NCBI GenBank assembly: GCA_026120035.1 | Contig: JALRME010000029.1 | Coordinates: 1-64,000, forward strand | Length of the DNA stretch: 64,000 nucleotides | DNA from: Coleophoma eucalyptorum | Taxonomy: Eukaryota; Ascomycota; Leotiomycetes; Helotiales; Dermateaceae | Direction of reading: 5' to 3' | Position numbers and translations under genes: made by a program | The notes under the pieces: generated by a model | What the model was told of the DNA's origin: nothing | The model's database searches: none | Seen by the model: only the letters and a program-made list of their open reading frames with translations | In this document: positions 1 through 10,039 of the stretch, piece after piece | How positions within the stretch are numbered: the stretch's first letter is position 1 | Layout: every line of letters starts with the position of its first letter

Positions 1-96
1 TAGAGAATCAACAACCACCTACAACACACTGCATACCCTGTAATTAAAGCCTACGATGCTATTACGAGGTCTGCCCGTTGTAAACGCATACCAACA
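1..96 (+). repeat. 3' part of the 5' LTR
   Basis: The sequence matches 5829-5924 base for base over 96 nt and ends in CCAACA before the internal region. The start of this LTR lies upstream of the window, so its full length can only be read from the 3' copy. Confidence 0.93.
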
Positions 97-138
97 CTGA
101 TCAGTGGACGCACAGATCAGAACACTACGTACTATACT

Positions 139-217
139 CCCTGTGCTCCAACGGGCTCTAAAGTACATAGTCGATTAAGCAGTCAAGCGTTATACCCCTG
201 TGCTCCAACAGGCTCTA
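139..217 (+). repeat. Duplicated 22-nt hairpin module in the retrotransposon leader
   Basis: Two copies of a 22-nt unit occur at 139-160 and 196-217, differing at one base. Each can fold into a short stem (CCTGT with ACGGG or ACAGG) around the loop GCTCCA. The single difference turns a U-G pair into a U-A pair, so the RNA stem is kept in both copies. The module lies in the untranslated leader between the 5' LTR and gag. Confidence 0.6.
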
Positions 218-259
218 TAACATACTACTTTGTTGAAGAGGGATATCAATAGACTACTA

Positions 260-407
260 GAAAGAGGCAGCGCGACGTATATACTATATATATATACGGC
301 CATTGCGAATCTACGTTAGCTATTCGCTATCTAGCAAGGTCAATACCCCTATTTGGAAAGAGGCAGCGCGACGTATATACTATATATATACGGCCATTGC
401 GAATCTA
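260..407 (+). repeat. Direct repeat of about 53 nt in the retrotransposon leader
   Basis: Copies at 260-313 and 356-407 are nearly identical, differing by two bases in the length of a TA run. Each starts GAAAGAGGCAGCGCGACG, contains a palindromic TATA-rich core and ends GCGAATCTA. They sit between the smaller hairpin repeats and the gag start at 613. Function is unknown; packaging, dimerisation or promoter roles are possible. Confidence 0.8.
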
Positions 408-612
408 ACTAGCTATTTGACTTGATAACATCATTCTGACATCCTTAATTGGACTAAGAATTGCGTCAAAAAGGACCGAAAAACGTCACAAAACAATATA
501 ACGAAAGTACCCTCTACGAAGTACCTTCATTCGATTACCAACTAGGTAACACTACGAAACCGAAACCCCTCCGTATACCCCCCGAATACCCTACGAATCA
601 ATATCATATAGG

Positions 613-3291
613 ATGGCAGAATCTGACGTATCTACAACTGCTGAAGGCAATACAAACACTACGAAGGATCTCGACTATTGGACTACATGGGAGGAAGAAT
701 TCGATACCATCGATAAAAAGCATGTGGAGGAATATATACAGTTCAAACTAGATGACTACGAACAACGTGGTATAGTCGACAGTAGATTATGGACTGAACT
801 ATACGAGGATTTCTCGAAATTTACAATTGAAACCTTCTCTATCGCCGCCATCGCTATACAACGTTATATGTACCACGAACTTCGCCGGGCAGGAGTATGG
901 ATACGAACGAAGCCCAAGAAAGGCGAGAACAAGAATAGGAATACTACATATGCTCAACTGCTATATGAAGTCATCCAGGAGGATGAGAGACCTCCGTGGA
1001 CTCCACAAGGCCTATATGAAGTCAAAGAGAACGCTGGTAGTAAAGGGCTACGTTCCTTCCAACTGCGTAATACTACACCAAATGACTTGTTACCTAACGA
1101 AGGCTCGTTACCTAATACTCAACCTACTATTACACCAATTCCAATATCAAACCCTAGTATTCCAACACCTCAATCGTTGCTATATACCCAGGCACAGGCT
1201 AGAATACCACCTCGAAACATAACTCAATTCACACCCGAGACGCCTCTGAATAGGACCTTACAAGCTGAAAATCAACCACGACCTATATACGAGGCTACTA
1301 GCAAGGAACCTACGCCCTCAGGCAAGGCTGTAAGCCAGCAAACCCAGGCTATTAATCCAATCGTATATGGAAAGGAAATCTCTACATGCACGAAGATGTT
1401 CACAGAGAATATAACATACGATAGAACCAATAGTAGTATTGACTTCAAACTCAAGATCTTCTACGAGGCCTGTAAGAAGTCAAACGTACCCCCAGGAGCA
1501 TACCACCTAGTATTGTCAGCTATGCTCTCAGGTATGGCATTAGAATACTACTTCGCACACGACCTTGGAGATATACCATTCCAGGAGGCTATCACTAGGC
1601 TTAAAGCTCACTTCGAAAGCCAGGAATTCCAACGCAAGAACCTTCATAAATGGAATACGATCTCACTACGTTCTGTGATGAACGAGAACGAAGGAAAGCC
1701 TATGACAGACTGTGTTATATTACTCGTTAACAAGCTCACACTAATGCAACATGGACTCTCTCAATCATTACGTAATACGGAGTTTCTTATAAGCAAGGTT
1801 ATAACAGCATGTCAAAGCGTACCAGCATGCCAATTCGCCCTAACAGATGCACCTAACGAAATATCAGTTCTTACGAGTCGATTGCAGTCATCAATTTCGA
1901 TATGGGAGGCACAACGTAACGACGTGCCTACGAGCCAAACATACTACACAGATCGACGATATTACAATCGAGAATCGTCGAGAGGTCGGAGTCGACAACC
2001 CTCGCGAATAAGGTCGACCTCGCAATGGAGACACCAAAAACCTCGATGTTTTATCTGTTTCAAGGAGGACTGTAGATCCTACAATCACACACCACAAGAA
2101 CAAGAAGATGCTCGAGAGAGGTTCAAGAAGAAGAATAACCTCCAAAGGTATAATAACCAACGCCTTGAAGGCGTTCTGCGTCAATATATTACAGAATTCG
2201 AAGGCGAAGAAAACGACCTTGAAGAAGACGTCCAAGAAGCATTCCAAATGTTGTCTATAGAAATGCCAAATACGCCTACGACAGCAACATCGTCAGAACA
2301 GCTCGACGACGAGGATACAAGGCATTACTTTACATCATTCAACCAGGTCGATAGCAAGCATGGAATAGAGCTTATAAATGAGTTGAACAACAAGTCATGC
2401 CTTCACGCATTCGGCATAGATACTACGGAACCGATTTACCCCGCCGGGCAGGTTAAATCGAACGACACACTAGAAATACCTACATATAACGATATCGACG
2501 ATATCGAGGATCAGAATACCTACAACTACATTGTAAATACTCGATACTCGAACGAGACCTTCAGAGGCATCGTTATCGACACTGGAGCATCCAATAGATC
2601 CACCGCAGGCTACAACCAATTTCTAGCACTCCAGAAACTCGATACGACAGTGAGCTTGAATACCGATATGAAAGGACTCGTCAGCGTACAATTTGGTATA
2701 GGCACTACATCGTCAATAGGATCAATTGACGTAGATACACCTATTGGAATCATCCAATTCCATGTTGTCGAAGTCGATACACCATTTCTACTATGCCTAG
2801 CAGATATGGATAGATTGAATGTATACTACAATAACCTCGATAATACGATCAATTCACCCACAAAGAAAATACCTATAATTCGACGTTATGGACACCCGTT
2901 TCTCCTTTGGAATAATGCACTAAGTAGCTATATAACTACAACATTCACCCAGGATCCATGCTACCTAACTACGACTGAATTACGAAGGCTACATCGACGA
3001 TTTGGCCACCCATCCGTAGAAAGGCTACGGCGAGTTCTAGAACGATCAGGCCACGAAAACGTCGACAAGGTGGCGCTAGAACACCTCACAAAGTTCTGCC
3101 ACCATTGCCAAATACATAGCAAATCACCTGGGAGGTTCAGATTTACCTTAAAGGACGATATCGACTTCAACTACTCCATAGTCGTCGATATATTCTATAT
3201 CGATAACCTACCGATATTGCACGTGATCGACGAAGCTACAAGATTCCAAGCTGCCAGATGGCTAGTAAACATCTCTGCAAAACACACCTAG
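613..3291 (+). CDS. Copia Gag-protease-integrase (N-terminal) polyprotein, ends at an in-frame TAG
   Basis: This ORF of 892 residues encodes the first half of the copia polyprotein. An N-terminal Gag capsid region is followed by a zinc-knuckle-like motif at about residue 479, spaced C-x2-C-x4-C-x4-H rather than the usual CCHC. The aspartic protease signature VIDTGAS is at about residues 654-660. The GAG-pre-integrase zinc region (HRRFGHPS with a later HHCQIH) spans about 794-835. The integrase core begins with its first catalytic Asp near residue 859. The stop TAG at 3289-3291 interrupts the integrase. The reading frame continues open afterwards in the same phase, so this is one gene with a nonsense codon. 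ATG 613 is the first good start in this frame. Confidence 0.9.
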   Translation: MAESDVSTTAEGNTNTTKDLDYWTTWEEEFDTIDKKHVEEYIQFKLDDYEQRGIVDSRLWTELYEDFSKFTIETFSIAAIAIQRYMYHELRRAGVWIRTKPKKGENKNRNTTYAQLLYEVIQEDERPPWTPQGLYEVKENAGSKGLRSFQLRNTTPNDLLPNEGSLPNTQPTITPIPISNPSIPTPQSLLYTQAQARIPPRNITQFTPETPLNRTLQAENQPRPIYEATSKEPTPSGKAVSQQTQAINPIVYGKEISTCTKMFTENITYDRTNSSIDFKLKIFYEACKKSNVPPGAYHLVLSAMLSGMALEYYFAHDLGDIPFQEAITRLKAHFESQEFQRKNLHKWNTISLRSVMNENEGKPMTDCVILLVNKLTLMQHGLSQSLRNTEFLISKVITACQSVPACQFALTDAPNEISVLTSRLQSSISIWEAQRNDVPTSQTYYTDRRYYNRESSRGRSRQPSRIRSTSQWRHQKPRCFICFKEDCRSYNHTPQEQEDARERFKKKNNLQRYNNQRLEGVLRQYITEFEGEENDLEEDVQEAFQMLSIEMPNTPTTATSSEQLDDEDTRHYFTSFNQVDSKHGIELINELNNKSCLHAFGIDTTEPIYPAGQVKSNDTLEIPTYNDIDDIEDQNTYNYIVNTRYSNETFRGIVIDTGASNRSTAGYNQFLALQKLDTTVSLNTDMKGLVSVQFGIGTTSSIGSIDVDTPIGIIQFHVVEVDTPFLLCLADMDRLNVYYNNLDNTINSPTKKIPIIRRYGHPFLLWNNALSSYITTTFTQDPCYLTTTELRRLHRRFGHPSVERLRRVLERSGHENVDKVALEHLTKFCHHCQIHSKSPGRFRFTLKDDIDFNYSIVVDIFYIDNLPILHVIDEATRFQAARWLVNISAKHT

Positions 3292-3453
3292 GATGCACTA
3301 CGCGCATGTTGGATCGATACCTACCTAGGCCCACCTGACTTCATAACCCACGATGCTGGCAAGAACTTTATAAGCCAGGAATTCAATCACTACGCCATAA
3401 ACGCAGGTATCACAACCAAGGCAGTACCTGTAGAGGCACACAACTCGATAGGC

Positions 3454-5682
3454 ATGGTAGAGAGGTACCATGGCCCACTTCGTCGAGCCTACAAGATCAT
3501 AGCAATAGAACTACCAGATCTGAGCAAGGAAATGGCACTCCAGATGGCACTAAAAGCATTGAACGATACTATAGGCCCCGATGGCCTTATACCGACACTA
3601 CTAGTATTTGGAGCATTCCCACGTATGGTAGAATCAGATCCACCGAATCCTTCGATTGCAGAACGCTCAAAAGCACTCAGAAAAGCTATGGAAGAAATAA
3701 GAAAGCTACGCTCACAACGCCAGGTTTCAGAGGCACTTCAGATGCGAAACGGACCTTCATCAACTACAGTACATAACCTACCTCTGAACGCACCTGTTCT
3801 CGTATGGAGAGAAGGCCCAACAAACCAGGCAGGTCATTGGGCAGGACCTTATAACCTCATAAGTATAGAAGGCGAAACATGTACCTTACGATTGCCACGT
3901 GGCGCTACGCAATTTCGTACTACATCCGTAAAGCCATATTTCGAAGAAACCGGAAATGACGCCGGAGTCGACGCTAGGATCGATGCCGTGGCATTACCAG
4001 AAGAGCAGGCAACGCCTATACAAACTACACCTACAATTCCTGTAAAACGGGGCAGAGGAAGGCCACGAAAATATCCAATTGACATTACAGAAGTCCACCT
4101 ACATTCGTCAACGATTTACCCAGCCGGGCTGGCTAAATCAACCTTCGAAGAATCACGTGAGAAAGAGGTCAAAGGATTACTCCAAAAAGACGTATTTCGA
4201 CTCGTTCAACCCTCTGAGATACCACCAGGAGTACGCATTTTCAAAGCTCGATTCGTGGATAGTATGAAGAACGAGGAGAATAAGCCATACGCCAAATCCA
4301 GGCTAGTTGTACAGGCATATAACGACGACGGCAAGAGGCTAGTTCTTACAGAATCACCTACAATTCAAAGAATGAGCCAGAGACTTATCCTCTGCCTAGC
4401 AGCCATGTTTATAGGTACAGACACAAACTTATACCTACGTGATATATCCCAGGCATACGTACAATCCAAAACGACTCTAGCTCGTGATTTCTATATACGA
4501 GCACCACACGAACTCAGTCAGGCATTAGGAGCCGAAGAAGGTGCTATTATGAAGGTTTTACGACCCTTATACGGCATTCCAGAAGCAGGCAATCACTGGT
4601 TCAATACGTATCACAAACATCACATCAAGGAGCTTAATATAGCACAATCCACGTACGATACGTGCCTATTACATACCAACTCAGATACGACTGTATTCGG
4701 CATTGTAGGCCTCCAAACCGATGATACCTTATTCCTAGCAGATAACAAATTCGCTGCTATAGAACAAGAACAACTTACTAAGGCAGGATTCCCTACAAAA
4801 CCTCGTGAGCAGCTTACACCTGAACACCCAATCAAGTTCAACGGAGGCATAATCGAACTACAAGGTGAAACTATACATCTGAGCCAAGAACGCCAGTGTA
4901 CCAAATTGTCACCTATTGAAGAAAGGATAGTTCCAAATAGTATATCTATAGCCGATACAAGAGGCATGCTCACACCAAAGCAACAATATATTGCTCAGAG
5001 AGCCAGAGGTGCCTATATCGCCTCCGTATGTCAACCAGAGGCATCATACGATCTATCAGTTGCTGCTCAAGTAATCAATCCTACGAAGGATGATAACATA
5101 CAACTAAACAAGCGTATTAAGTGGCAGATCGATAATAAGTCCAGAGGTCTCAAATTCGTCAAATTGGATATTAAGACTCTCAAATTGATCATATTCGCAG
5201 ATGGATCTTTTGCAAATAATAAGGATCTATCGAGTCAAATTGGATATATCTGTGCACTAGCTGATGGCTCTAATAAGGCCAATATTATACATTGGAGTTC
5301 TACTAAATGTAAGAGAGTTACAAGGAGCGTATTAGCCTCTGAACTATACGCTATAACACATGGATTCGACACAGGAATAGTACTAAAAACAACCGTGGAA
5401 CAACAGCTCAATATCCACCTTCCACTGGTTATTTGTACTGATTCTAGGTCAGTATTCGAATGCCTTGTTAAGCTAGGAACAACACAGGAAAAGCGCCTTA
5501 TGATCGATATCATGTGCCTTCGACAGTCATACGAAAGACGCGAAATTGCAGAGATAAAGTGGATAGAAGGTGCTACTAATCCAGCTGATACTATGACTAA
5601 AAGCAATGCCTCGCTAGCATTAAAACAACTTATAGATACGAATAGGATCAACCTACAGGAGGTAGAATGGGTAGAACGTTGA
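3454..5682 (+). CDS. Copia integrase C-terminus, reverse transcriptase and RNase H (downstream of TAG)
   Basis: This 742-residue ORF is in the same frame as the upstream polyprotein and directly continues it. The stretch 3292-3453 is also open and supplies integrase sequence, including the second catalytic Asp. The first ATG, at 3454, therefore is not a natural start but the first Met after the stop. The third integrase acidic residue follows in MVERYHGP. The reverse transcriptase occupies about residues 230-470; its catalytic Asp pair is in LQTDDTLFL (about 420-428), with Gln-Thr where many copia elements have Tyr-Val. RNase H follows from about 580 (FADGSFANN, ASELYAI, CTDSRSVFE). Without read-through this product would lack protease and Gag. 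Confidence 0.88.
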   Translation: MVERYHGPLRRAYKIIAIELPDLSKEMALQMALKALNDTIGPDGLIPTLLVFGAFPRMVESDPPNPSIAERSKALRKAMEEIRKLRSQRQVSEALQMRNGPSSTTVHNLPLNAPVLVWREGPTNQAGHWAGPYNLISIEGETCTLRLPRGATQFRTTSVKPYFEETGNDAGVDARIDAVALPEEQATPIQTTPTIPVKRGRGRPRKYPIDITEVHLHSSTIYPAGLAKSTFEESREKEVKGLLQKDVFRLVQPSEIPPGVRIFKARFVDSMKNEENKPYAKSRLVVQAYNDDGKRLVLTESPTIQRMSQRLILCLAAMFIGTDTNLYLRDISQAYVQSKTTLARDFYIRAPHELSQALGAEEGAIMKVLRPLYGIPEAGNHWFNTYHKHHIKELNIAQSTYDTCLLHTNSDTTVFGIVGLQTDDTLFLADNKFAAIEQEQLTKAGFPTKPREQLTPEHPIKFNGGIIELQGETIHLSQERQCTKLSPIEERIVPNSISIADTRGMLTPKQQYIAQRARGAYIASVCQPEASYDLSVAAQVINPTKDDNIQLNKRIKWQIDNKSRGLKFVKLDIKTLKLIIFADGSFANNKDLSSQIGYICALADGSNKANIIHWSSTKCKRVTRSVLASELYAITHGFDTGIVLKTTVEQQLNIHLPLVICTDSRSVFECLVKLGTTQEKRLMIDIMCLRQSYERREIAEIKWIEGATNPADTMTKSNASLALKQLIDTNRINLQEVEWVER

Positions 5683-5717
5683 AATAGGAGCTCTGAGAGC
5701 ATCTGGATTCTCTCTGT

Positions 5718-5729
5718 AAAAAGAAAGAG
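5718..5729 (+). other. polypurine tract of the retrotransposon
   Basis: Twelve purines (aaaaagaaagag) lie directly 5' of the presumed 3' LTR start. In LTR elements such a tract resists RNase H and primes plus-strand DNA synthesis. The role is assigned from position and composition. Confidence 0.7.
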
Positions 5730-5730
5730 T

Positions 5731-5924
5731 TGCCAGTGTCGGATTGCAATGACATATACTTAGCACGTGACCCAATCACGTGGTAGCATTCATTGATGGG
5801 ATATAACCCCATTTACGATAGACATACATAGAGAATCAACAACCACCTACAACACACTGCATACCCTGTAATTAAAGCCTACGATGCTATTACGAGGTCT
5901 GCCCGTTGTAAACGCATACCAACA
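5731..5924 (+). repeat. 3' LTR of the copia element
   Basis: This LTR is about 194 bp. The right end is fixed by identity with the 5' LTR stretch. The left end is set at TGCCAG because a purine tract (5718-5729) immediately precedes it and TG is the usual LTR start; the exact base is uncertain because the 5' copy is truncated. It contains two CACGTG boxes around a CCAAT and a TATAA. Confidence 0.82.
5764..5806 (+). promoter_or_regulatory. LTR promoter-like module: two CACGTG boxes, CCAAT, TATAA
   Basis: CACGTG occurs at 5764-5769 and again at 5777-5782, with CCAAT at 5772-5776 between them, forming a near-palindrome. TATAA follows at 5802-5806. LTRs carry the element's own promoter, and CACGTG is a known bHLH target, so this is a plausible promoter core. 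Function is inferred. Confidence 0.45.
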
Positions 5925-6428
5925 GTTATCAAGCCTTTTTTTACTTCCCGTGTTGACTCGCCTTTTCCCTATCTCAAACATTGGACTTACTCGCTACTAG
6001 AAAAACTCTAAATTGTAGAATGCTATGGATTTAGCGCTGGCTTTGCAAAGGTTAAAGCACTCAGTTAAAGGTAGCACGTGAGAAATAAATACCAAAAGTG
6101 AACTTGCAATAGTGAATTATGTCAAACATTTTTATCTCCTAAGAAACGGTAATGATCCCATAGGATACGGAGGAAGAAACAACGCCATCAGCTATGCAAC
6201 CTGTACACAATAGTACAAACTCCTTAGAACACCAACATCAGACCTTAAGCCATGTCTGTGCTATGACGCCATAAGTAATATCGGTGCATATCCCGCTTAT
6301 CTCAACACCCCTAACTCCCTGGCACCAGCAAGTGCCTTACTCGTGCCCACCTATACCAAAACTTGAAACCTTGAACTCGTTCTCCCGAATACCTCCACTG
6401 CTTTCACGATTCATTCAACTCTTCTCTG
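5925..6428. other. Intergenic, retrotransposon flank and kinesin 3' region
   Basis: AT-rich sequence with a T-run just after the 3' LTR. It should hold the 3' untranslated region of the minus-strand kinesin-5 gene. No gene or repeat was seen. Confidence 0.6.
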
Positions 6429-9400
6429 CTATGTACCGCCGCTACCCGCTGTTCGCGGACTCCTCCTTCGGCCAATGCTTTGCGAAAATGCAGCCGGTGC
6501 TACGTTTTCGCGGCCCTCTAGCGCCATAACACTGGGCTTTTTTGTTAATTTTGGCATAGGGATCTTGTTGTTGTTAGAAAATATGCTTTTCTTGAACATT
6601 GGTAACTGAGTCGTGTGACTATTGTTGTTATCGTCATCGTTGGATTTGACTGTTCCGTTGACTGCGTTTTCGCTGGGGGAGTCCAGTGACCCGCCGCTGC
6701 TGAGGGTGTTGATGTCGATCTCCCTAAGTCCAATCGTTGGCTTGCCGAATTCTGCTTCTGACGAGGATGGGATCAAAGCTACCTCTTCACTGCCGCTCAT
6801 GACAACATCATTGAAGATTGTCGGGAGGGCTGGTTTACTTGGAGAGTACACCGTCTCCTGGACGGGACGGAGACCAGATAGAAGTTTTTCATGTGCTTCA
6901 GTCCGCGGTAGTACCATCGGGTACTGATACTGCATCTTTTGAGGAGTTTCGCCAGTAGGTATGTATTCCGGAAGCATAGTGTTGGAAATGTTCGATCGAA
7001 GTTCTGAAAGAGGTTGTCGCAAGCTTTCATCCAGCGGGGTAAGAGATTCCTGTAGAGTGATAGTCTTCTGAGACATCTCTTCACCAAGGCTCTTTACACG
7101 CTCGAAAGTTGTAGTAAAATGGGTGCCTATGTCAGCATACGATGATTTGACTGTGCTCGAAAGTCCTCCTAGTGATTGCACATGACTTTCATGATGCTCA
7201 GCGTTCTGCGACTGAGCTCGGGTGACGAAATCGTCAAGTGCTTGCATTTGAAGACTAATGTCTTTCATCTGGTTATCGACGATCTTGACTGTCTCTTCAT
7301 GAACAGCCTTGGTTGTAGTTTGAAGAGACGCATTGTGGTTGTTAGCGGCCTGTCAATCACGTTAACCTTGAACTATATCATCCTAATTAGCAGACTCACC
7401 ATCCAGTCTTCTTTCAATTTGCTCTTCAAAGTCTCCCGTGTTCTTACGACTTCTTCAACAAGTTTGTTCTCTTTCTCGCTCCATGAATCCATGCCTTCAA
7501 GATATCCTGTTCTAGAGGTCTCAAATACTTCCTTGGCTGTCAAAATGTCATTCTGTACAGCAGCGATCTTCACAGTCATCCTCGTGTCTTGGGCTTCACC
7601 TTGAGCCATGACTAAACTTGTAATTTGGGATAGCAAATTGTGTCGATCTGCAGCAGCTTGTTCCCGCTCTTCCTTCAGAACTTCTTCAAGTCGATTACTC
7701 GAAGCAGCATTTGACTGCATAGCGAGCTCGCTTGCGACATTTAGCTGTTGTCGTAACTCATTGGCCTCAGTCTTTTGAGCATCGATATGCTTCAGCAATT
7801 CCTCAAAGAGACCTTTAAAGTCTCGACCTAGCGAGCTGTACGAAGTATGAAGCTGGGTATGGAAAGCCCCAAGCTCACTGATAACTTCGGCAGAGATTCT
7901 TTCTGCAGCCACAGAAAGTCCTTGAAGTCCCTCTCCGACTCGCATCTTTACTTCTTCCCGAAGCGTTTTGATCTCCTCAAGGACAGCATCCATTTTCTCC
8001 TTTGCAGAGTTCGTTTGTTCCGAGACCTCTTGCTCCGATCCTTCAAATGCCGCAACATTAGCCTCTAGGAAGGCTTGAGTTGCAGAAAGCTTTTCCAACT
8101 CTCCCTCAATAAAAGTGTGCATCCGATTTGATACCGTTGCCATGAGGTCCTGTTGCTGGGATTTGAAGTCCTCGACTCGAGACTCGACAAGGTTCGTCAC
8201 TTCGGCTACCTGTGCCTGTGATAAACCCCATGTATTTCGATGTAACATGGATAAATCCGACTTCCTTTTGTTCTTGGCATGTAATCCATCAATATCATGC
8301 ACAGTCCTGCCCAGAGTTGAGATGAGCTCGCTTCCGACTACACTTAGCTGTTCCTCAGTGTGTTGATGTGCCTTTCGCAGAAGCGCTTCTTCTGCCAGGG
8401 TTTGCCGAGTATTGGCCAGGACAAACTCTGTTTGATCAAGCACACTCTTCGTTTCGTCCAGGGCCACTTTCGAGTTTTCCGCATCCTTCTTCAACGTCAT
8501 AAAGTTGGACGTCAGCGAGAACAATTCCTGAACCTTATTCCGAAGGTTGGTCTCCATAGTCTCGATCTTTGCTGCCTGCTCTTCGCTCAAAATTCTCCGG
8601 GATTCGCTTTGGACGGTCATTTCCTCATAGCTCTCGTTCGACAGGTACACCCCATTGCGGTGTCTCGTTGCGATCAGCTCGCTCTTCAACCGCTCAATCT
8701 CAGCAGTGAATTCTTTGAGCAGGGTCTTCTTGTTCACCACTTGATTGACCTGTGGCTTGTTTCGAATGTTTTTGGCCCGGAAAGCATAATCTAAAGTGGA
8801 TATAGTTTCTTCCAGATTACTTTTCGCCGGTGAAACCGTGGCGATGATGCAAGTCTTCGTTCGGCCTCCTAAAGAATCTTGAAGAAGCCGAGTAAGTTTT
8901 GATTCGCGGTAGGGAATATGTGAACCTCGATCAACAAGCGCATTGATGACTCGGCCGAGCGTCAACAAACTCTTATTGATTAACCCTGCCTCTGCTGCCC
9001 GTTTGTTTTCGGCTCCACTGCGCTGAATATTTTCGCTACCAGCCAAATCCACCAAGTTGAGCTTTCCGGCACTGACGTAGTCTTCTCCATTGTCCCCTGT
9101 TCGTTTGATATAGGCCGTGACCGTGAAAACAGTGTGCGATCTGCTACTGAGGTCATTGCATTTAGTTGATGCGACCTGTCTCTTATGGGAACCCGACTGC
9201 AAAAGTTTGATGCCATCCACGGCGCTCTTGATGTGCGACTCCTCCATACCCTGAACAAGGGTCGTAGAGTGGCCTTTCTTGCTGTTGTCATCATAGATTT
9301 TTAGTTTTACACTGTCATCCGGAGCGATCAAATCCCGGAGTTCTTCGTTGTAAAGTTCAATAAATGAGCATTTCACAGAGCTCTCAGCATCGTCAAGCTC

Positions 9401-10039
9401 GAGCTTGGTGAACAGGGATTGGAGAACTCTTGGAATGATACCGGCAGCATCCGAAAGCATTCCAAAGGTATCGTTCATATCACCAGACATAGTATAGGTC
9501 TTTCCAGTACCTGTCTGTCCATATGCAAAAATGGTACAGTTGTATCCGGAAAGCATCTTTGCACGTCAGTTTGAATTCATGGAGCATAGAATAACTGCGC
9601 ATACCTCGTCCAGGATAGGGGTAACCACATCGTCATAGATCATACTCTGGTCTGCCGCCGAGGAGAAGACTCTGTCGAAGTGGTAAGTCTTGTTGCTGAG
9701 CGCGCTGGGCCCCATAGAGAGCTCGAGGCTATTTCCCTTTACACCATCTGTCGAGAGAACTACACCACTGTTTTCCCTGACTTCGCGCTCATTCCTCCCT
9801 CTACATCGTACAACCACATTGATGTTGGTCTCCATTCCATCGTCATGATCGAAGTCGCGTTCCTTTCTCTTTGTGCCTCCTGCTGTTGTAGCCACAGATA
9901 TCATTGATTCTGCTGGAGAAACTGCTCCACTTCGGGATGGGGGCTGTAAAGATTGTGCCCTGATCGTTGGCCTTGGTGGTGGGCGCATGCTGTTCTTTCT
10001 AGTGGGCGCAGCAATGGCTGGCCGTGGTATTCCTGCCAT
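6429..10039 (-). CDS. bimC: Kinesin-5 mitotic motor, bimC/Cin8/Eg5 family
   Basis: A plus-end-directed homotetrameric motor that slides antiparallel microtubules to separate spindle poles. Coding exons are 10039-9605, 9556-7400 and 7349-6429 (introns 48 and 50 nt), giving about 1170 residues, close to the usual bimC length. The motor domain follows a short basic N-terminal tail: P-loop GQTGTGKT at about residue 158, switch I NDLSSRSH, switch II LVDLAGSE. A long coiled coil follows. The tail holds a bimC box (PTGETPQKMQYQYP), the Cdk1 site that recruits kinesin-5 to spindles. I chose ATG 10039 (MAGIPRP...) over the in-frame ATG at 10063 because family members begin this way. The gene is divergent from the PHAF1-like gene, sharing about 417 bp. 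Confidence 0.95.

Larger units (their letters stand above)
1..5924 (+). mobile_element. Ty1/copia LTR retrotransposon, nearly complete, 5' LTR cut by window edge
   Basis: This is a class I element that moves by reverse transcription. The order Gag, protease, integrase, reverse transcriptase, RNase H (integrase before RT) defines the copia superfamily. Bases 1-96 are identical to 5829-5924, the end of the 3' LTR, so the insertion looks young. A purine tract lies just before the 3' LTR. No primer-binding site complementary to an initiator tRNA was recognised after position 96. The 3' LTR ends ...CCAACA and is followed by GTTAT, the expected target duplication, whose partner would lie outside the window. 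Codon use is rich in ATA, CTA and TAC and differs from the host genes. The element lies about 500 bp beyond the kinesin-5 stop codon. One in-frame TAG at 3289-3291 breaks the polyprotein; the rest of the frame is open. Confidence 0.95.

Noticed and set aside
97..120. Primer-binding site for an initiator tRNA after the 5' LTR
   Set aside because: No complement to the tRNA-iMet 3' end or anticodon stem was recognised, so it is not annotated.
3454..3456. Internal ATG as a true start of a separate pol gene
   Set aside because: The frame is open from 3292 and in phase with the upstream ORF, and the catalytic integrase segment lies before this ATG.
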